From NCBI RefSeq assembly GCF_000521485.1, contig NZ_BAVS01000004.1, positions 78,003 through 142,002 of the forward strand: 64,000 nt of DNA, given 5' to 3'. The notes under the pieces were generated by a model. It saw only the letters and a program-made list of their open reading frames with translations. It was not told where the DNA came from and searched no databases. A program made the position numbers and the translations under genes. Source of the DNA: Gracilibacillus boraciitolerans JCM 21714. GTDB taxonomy: Bacteria; Bacillota; Bacilli; Bacillales; Amphibacillaceae. Positions 9,505 to 19,940 of the stretch are shown piece by piece (within the stretch, counting starts at the first letter, position 1; every line of letters begins with the position of its first letter).

Positions 9505-10955
9505 TTATCCTTTTATAAATACAGTTTTCATTGTTGTAAAAAATTCTTTGGCAGCCTGACCCTGTTCTCTTGAGTAAGAGCTTGAGGCTTTCATTCCGCC
9601 AAATGGTGCCTGCAACTCTACACCTGCTGTCTCTGAATTAATACGGACTAAACCTGCTTCAATATCATCAATAAATGTTAATATATGATCGATATTTTTG
9701 TAAAGATAGATGCACTTAGGCCGAATTCAACATCATTTGCTACCGCTATCGCATCTTCAATGGTATCGACTTTCATTAACGCTAAGACTGGTCCGAAAAT
9801 TTCCTCTTGAGCAATGGTCATATCGCTTGTAACATTATCGAAAATTGTTGGTTCAATATAATAACCATTCTTCAGGTTTCCTTCAGTTAGTTGATTACCA
9901 CCTAACGCTAACGTTGCACCTTCTTCTTTTCCTTTGTCAATATAATATTTTACGGTATTAAATTGTCCTTCATTTGCACATGGACCCATCCACGTTGATG
10001 CATCCATTCCATCACCAACTGTGATTTCTTTTGCTTTTTTGATTAAACGTTCTTTAAATTGATCATAAATAGCAGACTGAACGATTACACGACTGCTACA
10101 CGTACATTTTTGACCCGTTGATTTAAGTCCGCCACTTAAAGTTGCATCAACAGCTGCTTCAATATCACAGTCTTCGGCAATGATAATTGGGTTTTTACCA
10201 CCCATTTCCAATTGATACTTACCACCACGTGCTCCAACTATATTCCCAATATTTTTTCCAACATTGTTCGATCCCGTAAAGGTTACAGCGTTAACGTCTT
10301 TATTTTCTGCCAGCCCTTGACCGATTACGGAACCACTGCCAGTAATAAAATTAACCACACCTGCTGGAAAATCTGCCTTTTCAAAGCATTCAATCACTTT
10401 TGCTGCCGTCACAGATCCCTCTGATGCTGGTTTTAGAATAACCGTATTACCATAAATCAAGGCAGGTGCAATTTTCCAGATTGGGATTGCAACAGGAAAA
10501 TTCCAAGGAGTGATTACACCAACAACTCCAATTGGTACACGCTTGCTAAACATTAAGGCACTTGGATCTGTTGAAGGAATGACATCGCCATCTGAGCGCA
10601 TGCCCTCTCCTGCAAAATATTTAAGAATTTGAATTCCACGTGTCGTTTCTCCCTTTGCTTCAGGTAAGGATTTTCCCATCTCTTTCGTCATGGTGGTGGC
10701 GATCTCTTCCAAATTTTCTTCCATGATTACTGCTGCTTTATAGAGATAGTTTCCACGTTCTGCTCCTGCCAATTTGCGCCATGCTTTTTGAGCTTTTTTT
10801 GCTTGTGCTGCTGCTTCATCTAACTCTTCTCGTGTTGACTTTTGGACACTTCCTACCACTTCCGTCTTGTTCGCCGGATTATAACTCGACAGAATATCAC
10901 CTGATTTGGAAGTCTGCCATTCGCCACCAATGTAATTTAGAAATGTTTTATGCAT
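9505..10955 (-). CDS. Aldehyde dehydrogenase, probable 2-oxoglutarate semialdehyde dehydrogenase (frameshifted)
   Basis: This is an aldehyde dehydrogenase of about 483 residues. It has the NAD-binding stretch [19 protein letters not shown], the general-base motif LEMGGKNP and the catalytic cysteine in GQKCTCSSR. The C-terminal end, with [20 protein letters not shown] and ending VFIKG, is in another frame. An A-run near 9699 has five A where six would restore [10 protein letters not shown]. It would oxidise the semialdehyde made by the adjacent dehydratase to 2-oxoglutarate. It is three bases downstream of that gene's stop, clearly the same operon. The substrate is inferred from context; the family alone would also allow succinate semialdehyde. 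Confidence 0.85.
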
Positions 10956-10958
10956 AGC

Positions 10959-11849
10959 TCATTCTCCTCTTTTAATATTAGTTGCTATTTTTACAGGATT
11001 TCTTAATACTCCAATGGATTCAATTTCTATTTCAATTAAATCACCCTCCTGAAGAGTAAACGTGTCGTCTGGTATGATACAAGTTCCGGTAAGTAATGTG
11101 GTTCCATCTAAAATATCATTATCTTTTATTAAATAAGAAACTAATTCATTAAAAGTTCTTTTTAACATCGAAGTATTTGCATTTCCTTGAAATATCCAGT
11201 CTCCATTCCTTTTAATTCGACATTGAATTTCTAGATTATAGGGATCGTTGATTGTATCCGCTAACAAAATCGCAGGTCCAATCGCACAGGAATGCTTCCA
11301 CATTTTTGCCTGTGGTAAATATAACGGATTTTCGCCCTCGATATCACGACTGCTCATATCATTTCCAATAGTATAACCAACTATGTCACCATTCGCTTTG
11401 ATTACCAATGCTAGCTCTGGTTCCGGTATTTGCCAGTTCGAATCTGTTCGAATTCCTACAGGTATATTAGGACCTATCAATCTTCTGGCTGTTGACTTCA
11501 AGAAAAGCTCAGGCCTTCTGGCTTCGTAGACCTTATCATAAAAGGAATTAGTTTGTACCTTTGCTTCCCTGTTTCTCGCTTCTCTACTTTTAGAATACGT
11601 TACTCCTGCTGCCCAAACTTCATCAGATACTACAGGTGCCAATAATTCTAAATCTGCAAGTTCTTTCTGAAGTGGTTTTTTTGTTTTTATTTCATCTTCA
11701 ATTAATTGACTGCAGCTTTTGCCTTCTTGTTCTGCTTTATTAAGCAAATCCTGAAACGAATCAACTGCCAGTTCAAAGATGTTATTTTCCTTTGTGATAG
11801 CAGCTAGTTGTGATAAATTATTATTTGTTTTAAATCGGATAACCTTCAA
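10959..11849 (-). CDS. FAH-family 2-keto-3-deoxy-pentonate dehydratase
   Basis: This 296-residue protein belongs to the fumarylacetoacetate hydrolase fold. The core motifs are WAAGVTYSKSREARNRE, metal-binding E-x-E in PEPELALV, GYTIGNDMSSRDIEGENPLYLPQAK and LLTGTCIIP. This pattern matches 2-dehydro-3-deoxy-arabinonate/xylonate dehydratases, which form 2-oxoglutarate semialdehyde. The start is TTG 11849 with GAGGAGG upstream. It is the first gene of a two-gene operon with the aldehyde dehydrogenase. Together with the 7441 dehydratase it supports a non-phosphorylative pentose route. Confidence 0.85.
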   Translation of the reverse strand: MKVIRFKTNNNLSQLAAITKENNIFELAVDSFQDLLNKAEQEGKSCSQLIEDEIKTKKPLQKELADLELLAPVVSDEVWAAGVTYSKSREARNREAKVQTNSFYDKVYEARRPELFLKSTARRLIGPNIPVGIRTDSNWQIPEPELALVIKANGDIVGYTIGNDMSSRDIEGENPLYLPQAKMWKHSCAIGPAILLADTINDPYNLEIQCRIKRNGDWIFQGNANTSMLKRTFNELVSYLIKDNDILDGTTLLTGTCIIPDDTFTLQEGDLIEIEIESIGVLRNPVKIATNIKRGE

Positions 11850-11905
11850 TTTTATTCCTCCTCATATTCAAAAAATAATTGCTAAATTCACTCCCTTTGT
11901 TTTAT

Positions 11906-11937
11906 ATTATAAAACTAAGTTCTTGTATATAATTATT
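11906..11937 (-). promoter_or_regulatory. Operator/promoter region of the dehydratase-dehydrogenase operon
   Basis: ATTATAAAACTAAGTT here is identical to 7244-7259, and the flank (TTGTATATAAT) also resembles that site. On the minus strand it includes a TATAAT -10 box at 11911-11906 with a poor -35, as expected for a regulated promoter overlapping an operator. Confidence 0.55.
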
Positions 11938-11951
11938 AAAAAAGTTCATCC

Positions 11952-12717
11952 TTAAAGATAAACTTTTTTATTTCCCAACGCCTTGGATATTTCAGTACAA
12001 GTATGTTTTAATTTAGAAACTACTTCTTGTTCCAATTCCCTTGTAATCGTTTGTTTTGTAGCCGAGATACTAATGGCGGCAATTGCTTTATTTGTATGGT
12101 CAAATATCGGAACTGCTATACAGTAAATACCAGGCTCATTTTCCTCATTATCAATAGAATAGCCTAGTTGTCTGACCGTTTCTAATTCTGCTAAATAGGC
12201 TTGCTTTTCCGTTATGGAATTAGTTGTCTGAGCATAAAAATCATACTCTTTTAAAAGATGCAATATCTCTTCCTGTTCTTTAAAAGCCATCAGTGACTTG
12301 CCAACAGCACTGCAATGAACAGGAACTCGCTTTCCAATTCTGGAATATACAATGGCAGATGCCCCCTTCGACTTTATCAATATAGACTCCATTCATACCT
12401 TCTAATATGACTAAGTGTGTAGTTTGTCCAGTCATAACAGATAAGTCTATCAGGTGTTTTCTAGCTATCTCACGTATATCCATACTATTAAGCACATATT
12501 GGCCTCTCTCTAATAATTTCAAACCCAGGCTATACTTACCACTATCTGTATTTTGTTTGATATAATTATGTTGCTTCAAGGTTTTTAATAAAGAGTGTGT
12601 CGTACTTTTATTTAAATCTAACTTTGTGCTAATTTCCGTAATTTTCAGTTCTGTATTTTGCTCATTAAATAAATCAATTATGTTTAAAGCTCTCTCAACA
12701 GATTGGATGATTGGCAT
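11952..12717 (-). CDS. IclR family transcriptional regulator (frameshifted)
   Basis: The N-terminal winged helix-turn-helix (QSVERALNIIDLFNEQN, DLNKSTTHSLLKTL) is followed by an effector domain with GKSLMAF, EPGIYCIAVPI and ISATKQTI. The two pieces join near 12371, where five C would be four to read IDKVEGASAIVYSRIGKR; total about 255 residues. ATG 12717 (MPIIQS) has GAGAGG upstream and is preferred to the earlier in-frame ATG. IclR proteins bind small acids or aldehydes and repress or activate catabolic operons. Its place beside the Weimberg genes and the shared motif at 7244 and 11906 suggest it controls both. A hairpin overlaps its stop codon. Confidence 0.85.
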
Positions 12718-12753
12718 AAATGAAACCTCTCTCATTAACTTTTCTTTTTAGAA

Positions 12754-12782
12754 ATTATAACATATTTGTTTTATATAATCAA
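12754..12782 (-). promoter_or_regulatory. Promoter of the IclR regulator gene
   Basis: On the minus strand TTGATT (12782-12777) and TATAAT (12759-12754) are 17 bases apart. The spacer contains ATATAAAAC, resembling the operator flanks, so autoregulation is possible. Confidence 0.55.
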
Positions 12783-12909
12783 AACTATTTTTGTATAGTT
12801 AAACTTTCTTTGAATACTAGTTCGTTATGTTACTATTAATATATCAGAGATAGCTTTTCTATTCCTATCTAACTGCTTATTTAGCAGATTACGATAATGG
12901 ATAACAAAG

Positions 12910-12941
12910 AAAAAAGGCTATGGCATTAGCGCCAAAGCCTT
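12910..12941 (-). terminator. Terminator of the purine permease gene
   Basis: On the minus strand AAGGCTTTGGC-GCTAAT-GCCATAGCCTT forms a stem followed by TTTTTTC. It lies directly after the permease stop. Confidence 0.7.
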
Positions 12942-12945
12942 AATT

Positions 12946-14251
12946 TTAATGTATAAATCCTAGATATACAATAAAAATAACAAACAATACCCACATGACT
13001 GGATTAACTTCTTTAAATCTACCTTTTGCTACCATCGTAATTGGATAGAAGATAAAACCGACTGCAATACCTGTCGCAATACTGTAGGAGAGTGGCATGG
13101 TAACAATCGTTAAAAAGGCTGGTACAGCTACTTCAAATTTATCCCATGGAATATCTTTTAGTGCAGAAACCATGAGTACTCCGACAATGATAAGTGCAGG
13201 CGCTGTTACTTCTGCAGTAACTACCCCCTAATAATGGTGAGAAGAATAAGGCTAAAATAAACAACCCTGCCGTTACTACTGATGTAAACCCTGATCGTCC
13301 TCCCGCACTTACACCTGTTGTGGATTCAACATATGAGGTTGTTGTAGAAGTCCCTAATGTTGCACCTATAACCGTTGCCGCTGAGTCAGAAAATAAGGCT
13401 TTGCCTGCTCGTGGCAGTTTATTATCCTTTAAAAGACCTGCTTTTGATGCTACCGCTACTAAAGTACCTGCCGTATCGAAAAAGTCAACAAACAAGAAAG
13501 TAAGAATCACTACCATCATCTCTAATGTGAACACATCACCCAAATGAGCAAATGCTGCCCCAAACGTAGGTGCTATACTAGGTACAGAGTCAACTATTTT
13601 TTCTGGTACCGGTACCTGACTAAAGATCATCCCTACAACAGCTGTAATAACCATTCCATAGAAGACGCCACCTTTTAGGCCGATTGTAATCAAAATAACA
13701 GTAATAATAATACCAAAGATAGCTAATAAAGTTGTTCCTTGCGTTAAGTCACCTAGTGCCACCATCGTTGCTTCATTTGCAACAATAATTCCTGCATTTT
13801 GAAAACCAATAAAGGCAATAAATAAACCGATACCTGCTCCTACCGCCATTTTCAAGACAGCTGGAATCGCGTTTATTACTTTTTCGCGAAGTCCGGTAAG
13901 TGTTAAAATAATAAAAATAAGACCTGATACTAATACCCCCCCTGCTAGAGCAGTTTCCCATGCTATCCCTGAACCTAAAACAACGGTATAAGCGAAGAAT
14001 GCATTGAGACCCATACCTGGAGCAAGTGCTATCGGATATTTAGCCAGCACACCCATAATTAGCGTACCAATTGCTGCCGCTAATGCAGTTGCTACGAATA
14101 CTGCATTCGGATCCATTCCTGTACCTTCTGTTCCTAATATCGATGGGTTAACAAATAGAATGTATGCCATTGCTAAGAAAGTCGTAATACCTGCGACAGT
14201 CTCTGTACGATAATTGGTACCTAATTTTTCAAACTCGAAAAACTTTCTCAT
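12946..14251 (-). CDS. pbuG: NCS2 family hypoxanthine/guanine permease (frameshifted)
   Basis: This polytopic permease of about 435 residues imports purine bases by proton symport. It contains the AzgA-like motifs NPSILGTEGTGMDPNAVF, LAPGMGLNAFFAY and STTTSYVESTTGVSAGGRSG. The frame breaks near 13226, where five C would be four to read SPLLGVVTAEVTAPALIIVG. A guanine-type riboswitch and terminator precede it, as for B. subtilis pbuG, and guaA lies upstream as in that species. The combination makes the gene identity strong. Confidence 0.9.
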
Positions 14252-14281
14252 ATTTTTCTCCCCTTTTCTAATATCAGCCGT

Positions 14282-14317
14282 AAAAAAAAATACTCCCAGT
14301 ATAGGACCAGGAGTGTT
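14282..14317 (-). terminator. Riboswitch expression-platform terminator of pbuG
   Basis: On the minus strand ACTCCTGGTCCTATACTGGGAGT forms a hairpin followed by a run of nine T. It lies between the purine aptamer and the pbuG start, so ligand binding would switch transcription off. Confidence 0.75.
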
Positions 14318-14375
14318 TTATTACAATTCGGAGAAGTTGCTGCTTAAATAAAGCAAAAAGGGCAACTTACCTCCT

Positions 14376-14445
14376 CCTCGTAGTCAGAGCCATTTACGGT
14401 GCTCTGGTAGATACTCCTGGGCCATATTCCCAACATTATACGACG
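14376..14445 (-). promoter_or_regulatory. Purine (guanine-type) riboswitch upstream of pbuG
   Basis: The minus strand carries the full aptamer: P1 TCGTA/TACGA, loop L2 AATATGG, the TATCTACC core, loop L3 CCGTAAA, and GGCTCTGACTACGA. The C before TACGA in CTGACTACG specifies guanine or hypoxanthine rather than adenine. It controls the purine permease. Confidence 0.9.
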
Positions 14446-14664
14446 GATGTTTATAATGTTTTTAATAAGTTCAATTCATATATTACTAGGCTAGTAATAA
14501 TTCGTCAAGGAAAAATACGAATGTTTTTTATTTTTTTAGTTCTATTGTTCGTTTTTTCATTATTTCCATATTGATTATATTAAATTATACTACCGATTAA
14601 AAATAACTGTCTTCTACGTTTGAAAAACCCCCCACATCTTCCAACATGCATGGTGTTAACTTTC

Positions 14665-16213
14665 TTATTCCCACTCAATTGTTGCTGGTGGCTTGCTTGT
14701 CACATCATACAGCACGCGATTGATGTGATCCACTTCGTTCACAATACGGGTTGAAATTTTTTCCAATACATCCCAGGGTATACGTGCCCAGTCCGATGTC
14801 ATACCATCAATGGAAGTTACCGCACGTATACCGATAGCATGATCATAAGTACGGGCATCTCCCATCACTCCGACACTGCGAATGTCAGGCAGTACGGTGA
14901 AGTATTGCCATATATCTCGTTCCAAATTTGCCTTTTTAATTTCCTCGCGCAAGATTGCATCTGATTCCCGAACAATTTCTACCTTTTCAGGTGTTATCTC
15001 GCCCATCACCCGAATACCTAGTCCTGGTCCTGGAAACGGTTGCCGCCAGACGACATCCTCGGGAACTCCCAATTCTATGCCTAATGCACGGACTTCATCC
15101 TTGAATAAGGTATTTAATGGTTCAATTAATGTAAATTGCATATCCTCTGGTAAACCACCAACATTATGGTGTGATTTAATGGTTTGTGCTGTGTCTGTAC
15201 CACTTTCGACAATGTCAGTATACAGGGTACCCTGAGCTAGAAAGTCCATATTCTCCAATTTTGCTGCTTCATCATCAAACACATAAATAAATTCATTTCC
15301 TATTATTTTTCGTTTTTGTTCTGGATCTGAAATACCTTTCAATTTTGACAAAAATCTTTCTTGCGCATCAACCTTAATAATATTCATGTTAAACTGATCA
15401 CGGAAGGTGCGCATTACCGTTTCCCCTTCGTCTTTTCTTAATAAGCCATGATCAACGAAGATACAGGTTAATTGATCACCAATCGCTTTTTGTATTAAGG
15501 CAGCTACAACCGAAGAGTCAACCCCCACCACTAAGTGCACACAACACATTGCGATCGCCAACCTGTTCTCTTATCTTATCCACTTCGACATCAATAAAAT
15601 TAGCCATTGTCCAATCACCAGCACACTCACATGCTTGGAAAACAAATTGCTTTAATAGATTATTACCATACTCGGTGTTACGAACTTCTGGATGAAATTG
15701 CACTCCGTATAGCTGTTTCTCTATATTTCTCATAGCTGCTATCGGTGTTGAATCACTGGTTGCTTCAATTTCAAAATCCTTTGGTGCTTCGATTATTTTA
15801 TCACTATGGCTCATCCAGACGACTTGCTGTTTTGGTGTTCCTTCAAAAAGTAACGCATTATCTTTGACGTGAATATCCGCTTTTCCATATTCACGTTGAT
15901 TTGCTCGTTCTACTACACCACCAAAATGATGGGTCATTAATTGCATTCCGTAACAAATACCGAGAACAGGAATACCAAGCTCAAAAATGCGTTCATCACA
16001 TCTGAAACTATTTTCTCCATAGACACTATGAGGCCCGCCAGAAAGAATAATACCTTTTGGCTCCATCTTTTTTATTTCTTCTATTGTTAAACGATGGGAG
16101 TGCAGCTCACTATACACACCAAATTCACGAATGCGGCGGGTAATCAATTGGTTGTACTGACTACCAAAATCTAACACTAAAATCATTTCATTGTTTACTT
16201 CCAAATTGTCCAC
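14665..16213 (-). CDS. guaA: GMP synthase (glutamine-hydrolysing), one frameshift
   Basis: The N-terminal class I glutamine amidotransferase domain has [11 protein letters not shown], the nucleophile in GICYGMQLM and the His-Glu of FHPEV. The C-terminal ATP pyrophosphatase and dimerisation domains have [20 protein letters not shown] and the terminal KPPATIEWE. Together they make GMP from XMP, glutamine and ATP. About 516 residues result if the run near 15527 has four G instead of five, restoring the invariant P-loop SGGVDSS. As read, the gene is broken at this essential motif, which argues for a sequence error rather than a true loss. A guanine riboswitch precedes it. Confidence 0.93.
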
Positions 16214-16243
16214 TCCTTCAATTGATCTGAAAAATCATTTATG

Positions 16244-16286
16244 TAAAAATAAAATCTGCCTTTCTTTATAATTACAGAAAGGCAGA
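16244..16286 (-). terminator. Riboswitch expression-platform terminator of guaA
   Basis: On the minus strand CTGCCTTTC-TGTAATTATAAA-GAAAGGCAG is followed by ATTTTATTTTT. It lies between the aptamer and guaA. Confidence 0.75.
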
Positions 16287-16306
16287 AATCTCTGGCAAGA
16301 TCTCCG

Positions 16307-16380
16307 CCTTCATAGTCCGAACCTTTACGGTGTTCAGGTAGAAACGTTTGGACCATATCCCCCCCAAACATATATGAAGG
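16307..16380 (-). promoter_or_regulatory. Purine (guanine-type) riboswitch upstream of guaA
   Basis: The minus strand shows P1 CCTTCATA/TATGAAGG, loop L2 GATATGG, the GTTTCTACC core, L3 CCGTAAA and the guanine-specifying C in GGACTATGA. The P2 stem GTTTGG../..CCAAAC would need four G before ATATGG, but seven are present. That is an example of G-run expansion in non-coding DNA. Confidence 0.9.
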
Positions 16381-16463
16381 TGATAAAACATACTAAAAAG
16401 ATTAGCACATGACTAAACTCTATTTATAATTTTCATCTATTCTATCAATCGTAACTGTGCTGG

Positions 16464-18669
16464 TCAAGCAAATATTCGATCAATAATGTGTTGAAATGAA
16501 TCCTGCAGTTGCTTACGATCTTCTGAAATGTGCTGATTTCGATAAACAAGTTGTTCATATGCTAAGGTTAAGTCATACATCTCTTTTGTACCTAACCGTT
16601 GATCAACTTCCAACGCATATTGTCTTAGTGTCTGTCCTTTCCGACGTTGTAAACCCCTTTTTTTCCAAAAGGTTCAGCAAATAGAAATAACCAGATTCCA
16701 AATCTAATTTTTGCGATAGCCGTTGCCACTTCTTCAATGCGTACCAGTCTCTAATTTGATACCTTCTTACATACACAATAATTGCTGAAATGATCAGCAA
16801 AACAATCAAACCTATCAGAACATATAGCCATCCGTTTCCACCATTCTGATTATCAGAGGCACCAGTCGCACTAGTATCTTTCTCTTCTTCTTCTGTTTTT
16901 TCCTTCTCTTTTGTTTCTTCTACTGTTTCCTGTTCAGTTTGCTCTTCTTCTGTCCTATCAATCTCTGTCTCCGTATCACTTGTTACTTCCTGATAAAATT
17001 CAGTTGGATTGGAGAAACCACTAGTTGGCTCAAAAGGTACCCATCCGCTTTCAGGGAAATAAACTTCTACCCATGAATGGGCGTTATTATTTGTAATTTC
17101 ATAAAGCTTATAATCATCTGGAAGTGCTGGCTGTTCGCTTGCTTCTGTCCCACCTGTGAATCCCTTTACCCAGCGAGCTGGAATATCGAGGGATCGCAAC
17201 ATCACCACCATCGAAGTCGAGAAGTTATCACAATAACCAATCTGTGTTTCAAACAAAAATTGATCCACATAATCTTCCCCCCCATCTTCTGGAATCGATA
17301 CATCCTCAATCTGATAGGTATATCCATTAGCAGCAAAATAACTTTCTATTGCTTTTGCCTGATCATATCTATTCTCTTTTCCTTCTACTACTTCGTTAGC
17401 TAAATCAACTACCCGATCTGGCAAACCCTCTGGTAATTGCAAGTACTTTTCTTTTATATCTTCAGGATCATTATCTGAATTACGTTTTAGTTCATCTAAA
17501 GAAAACGATGGTGCATTATATTGAATCGAATAGGGACTGCCTTGAGACTGTTCGGAAGACTCCACTTCAATCATTCCTGTGTTGTAATCCATGAAAAAAG
17601 TCTGCTCTTCTATCGAACCAAGCTGACTTACTCCATATGGATAAACAACCTTTGGCAAACTGTTAGTTGATACAGGATGCACCATCGTTTCATATGGTTT
17701 AGTTTCTGTTCTATCAAGTGGAAAAGTCCGCCAATTCACTTGTCCATTATTCAGAGCTTGATAGTTTAATTCTTCAGATCGCTCCCAGCCTTTACCTGTA
17801 TAAACATCTTTAGATTCGATCCGCCAATAAATATCGTCATGAGCAATCGCCTCGAATACCTTCGAATCATCCTGAACAAAAGAACCACCCAAACGCGAAT
17901 CATCTTCTCCATACCCTACTTTTTGAACAGATCCGCTCCCAAATCCGACATGACCTGCTGTGCTTTGGATAAACGGGACAGGATCTGGCCACTGCGGATT
18001 TAATTTAGGAGAATAGATTCCCAATAATGCTGCCATTACAACAATCACAATAATTGGAATTGTCCATGTAAATACATGTCTAATATTGTCCTTATATGCT
18101 CCATTGTCCATCAGCTGCACATAACGACTAAGTCCCAAAATGATAAATGATACGATAAAGGCACGAACCATCGCAAGTTGTGCATCATAAACCGTAAACG
18201 TATCTAATACGGCTAAATAAACGATGGTTAACAATACAAACAGGAAAAATTTATTAGCAATCGTAAACCAATAATGGAGCAGATAACTCATTAACCATAG
18301 TAATAAAAGAAACAGTAAACTTCGAAAAAGCGAGGTCATCAAATACCAGTCATTATTTCCGATGATCTCTATATTATATCGAAACTCTAATGATAGTACC
18401 TGAAACCATTCTTTCGATAACAACGTTTCTCTTAAAAACAAATAATCGAGAATAAACAATAAGGAAACTAGCTTAATAGAAAATTTTGCCCAGCCATTAT
18501 GGATAAAAAAAGATACTAGAAAACAAATGGCTGCATAGATAACAAATAAATAGACGTTGCCCGTGTCTGTAATTTGTTCCAATGGTCGCAACCATTCCCA
18601 AAACAAGAGAAACCCTGCTATCAAAAGAATAAAATTAGACATAGAATTTAATGTAACTTTTTGTTTCAT
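16464..18669 (-). CDS. TgpA-like transglutaminase membrane protein with DUF4129 tail (frameshifted near C-terminus)
   Basis: About 735 residues, the size of B. subtilis YebA. Several N-terminal membrane segments (DUF3488-type) precede an extracellular transglutaminase-like domain. Its catalytic Cys is in IGYCDNFST and the His-Asp region in NAHSWVEVYFPESGWVPFEPT. An acidic Thr/Glu linker, one membrane helix and a cytoplasmic DUF4129 region follow. Near 16655 one base too many (A- or G-run) diverts the frame; correcting it gives GLQRRKGQTLRQYALEVDQRLG and a stop at 16464. It forms a translationally coupled trio with DUF58 and MoxR genes, upstream of guaA exactly as in B. subtilis. A role in envelope protein processing or assembly is likely but not established. 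Confidence 0.85.
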
Positions 18670-19940
18670 CGGGATGGATTCACCTCCCAGTGCTCACTTA
18701 TTAATCGCTGTTCTGAGATAACCTGAACATATATATTTTTTAACCGAAGTGATTTTATTAATTGAGTCTGCAGCGTTTGATGGTCCTTTTCTGAAATGAT
18801 ATAGCAAACCATCACCAGATAATCTTGATTTTTCCATGATACTAATCGATCTACTAATGTTCCATCTAATTGAGTGATGACAAAAAGCACAATAGAACCT
18901 TTCATCAACTCTGGTAAAGGCAAAAACATTCGTTGTGATAAAGGCGATGCAGATTCCTGATTAATAGTAGCCAAATAGTTTTGTACAGTGGGAAATTGAA
19001 ATTGCACTTGTTGCGCAGAGAAATGCTTATTATACGTCCCTAATGCAGAAAAAGATACATGTTGATCCTTTTTGCGAAGTGTTTGTAATAAAGATGCTGT
19101 CCACTCTACTGCTGCTTCAAATACGAGAAATTTGCCCTGCTGCAAACCATCGACATCAAGAATTAATGAAAGGTTTGAATCTTTTTCTTGCTCAAATTCT
19201 TTGGTCATAACCGTATTTTTTCGTGCAGTGGTTTTCCAATCAATCCAAGAAAAGCGATCACCTGGAATATACTCCCGCACGCTTGATACCACATTCGTTA
19301 GTTTTTCATCATGCATGTATGACGGATTTGCGCCCTCTTCCAAACTTTGCGAAACATATTTCCACTTGATATCCTGAATGGCTGGATAAACAAAAAACTC
19401 TTTCGTTAAGTCAAAGCTATGATCGGTCTCAACAAAGCCAAAGGGATCACCAATCTGGAGACGCACTTGTGATAACTGATGTTTCCCCCCCCGCGGGAGA
19501 TGTTCGAGAGAATAAGAGATAGAAAAATGCCTGCGGAAACCAGGGTAAACCACTTTTTTCCATTGTCTTTTTCTTATAAAACCATTTTGATCAGCAAGGT
19601 ATTGATATTTTTTTTTGCCGATATCTTGATATTGAAGTGTTTCAGGCAACATTTCTTCCACTACTAAAAAAAATAATGGAAATGGTATTTTTCTTTTAAT
19701 CGAAATGTGAATTTCTATTTTACTACTTGCTTGCAGATAACGATCTGAAAGACGTCTCTCCACCTTCCAATTGTGTAACGGAAAGAAAGGGATCGTCATC
19801 ATATAGAGAAGAATCGGAAGCATACTGTAAAAGAGAAACCAACTAACGAATCCTCCTTGGAACATGGCAAATACAAATAAAAATCCTAATAAAAAAGCTA
19901 ATTGGACTTCCTTTATTATTTTTCGAATAAGGACTTTCAT
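18666..19940 (-). CDS. DUF58 domain protein (YeaD-like)
   Basis: This 424-residue protein has two N-terminal membrane helices and a DUF58 domain carrying REYIPGDRFSWIDWKTTARKN. It ends with a von Willebrand A-like region. Such proteins occur with MoxR AAA+ ATPases and TgpA-type transglutaminases, where they probably act as substrate or partner of the chaperone-like ATPase. Start and stop overlap both neighbours by four bases. A run of eight C at 19485 inserts an extra glycine in LPRGGKHQ. Confidence 0.85.
   Translation of the reverse strand: MKVLIRKIIKEVQLAFLLGFLFVFAMFQGGFVSWFLFYSMLPILLYMMTIPFFPLHNWKVERRLSDRYLQASSKIEIHISIKRKIPFPLFFLVVEEMLPETLQYQDIGKKKYQYLADQNGFIRKRQWKKVVYPGFRRHFSISYSLEHLPRGGKHQLSQVRLQIGDPFGFVETDHSFDLTKEFFVYPAIQDIKWKYVSQSLEEGANPSYMHDEKLTNVVSSVREYIPGDRFSWIDWKTTARKNTVMTKEFEQEKDSNLSLILDVDGLQQGKFLVFEAAVEWTASLLQTLRKKDQHVSFSALGTYNKHFSAQQVQFQFPTVQNYLATINQESASPLSQRMFLPLPELMKGSIVLFVITQLDGTLVDRLVSWKNQDYLVMVCYIISEKDHQTLQTQLIKSLRLKNIYVQVISEQRLISEHWEVNPSR

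Noticed and set aside
14616..14664. guaA terminator
   Set aside because: The sequence after the guaA stop on the minus strand ends in GGGGGGTTTTTC, but the upstream arm pairs poorly even after shortening the G run, so a terminator could not be supported.
14665..16213. Split GMP synthase as two separate subunit genes, as in some archaea
   Set aside because: The break falls inside the invariant P-loop SGGVDSS, and removing one G restores a normal single 516-residue bacterial enzyme.
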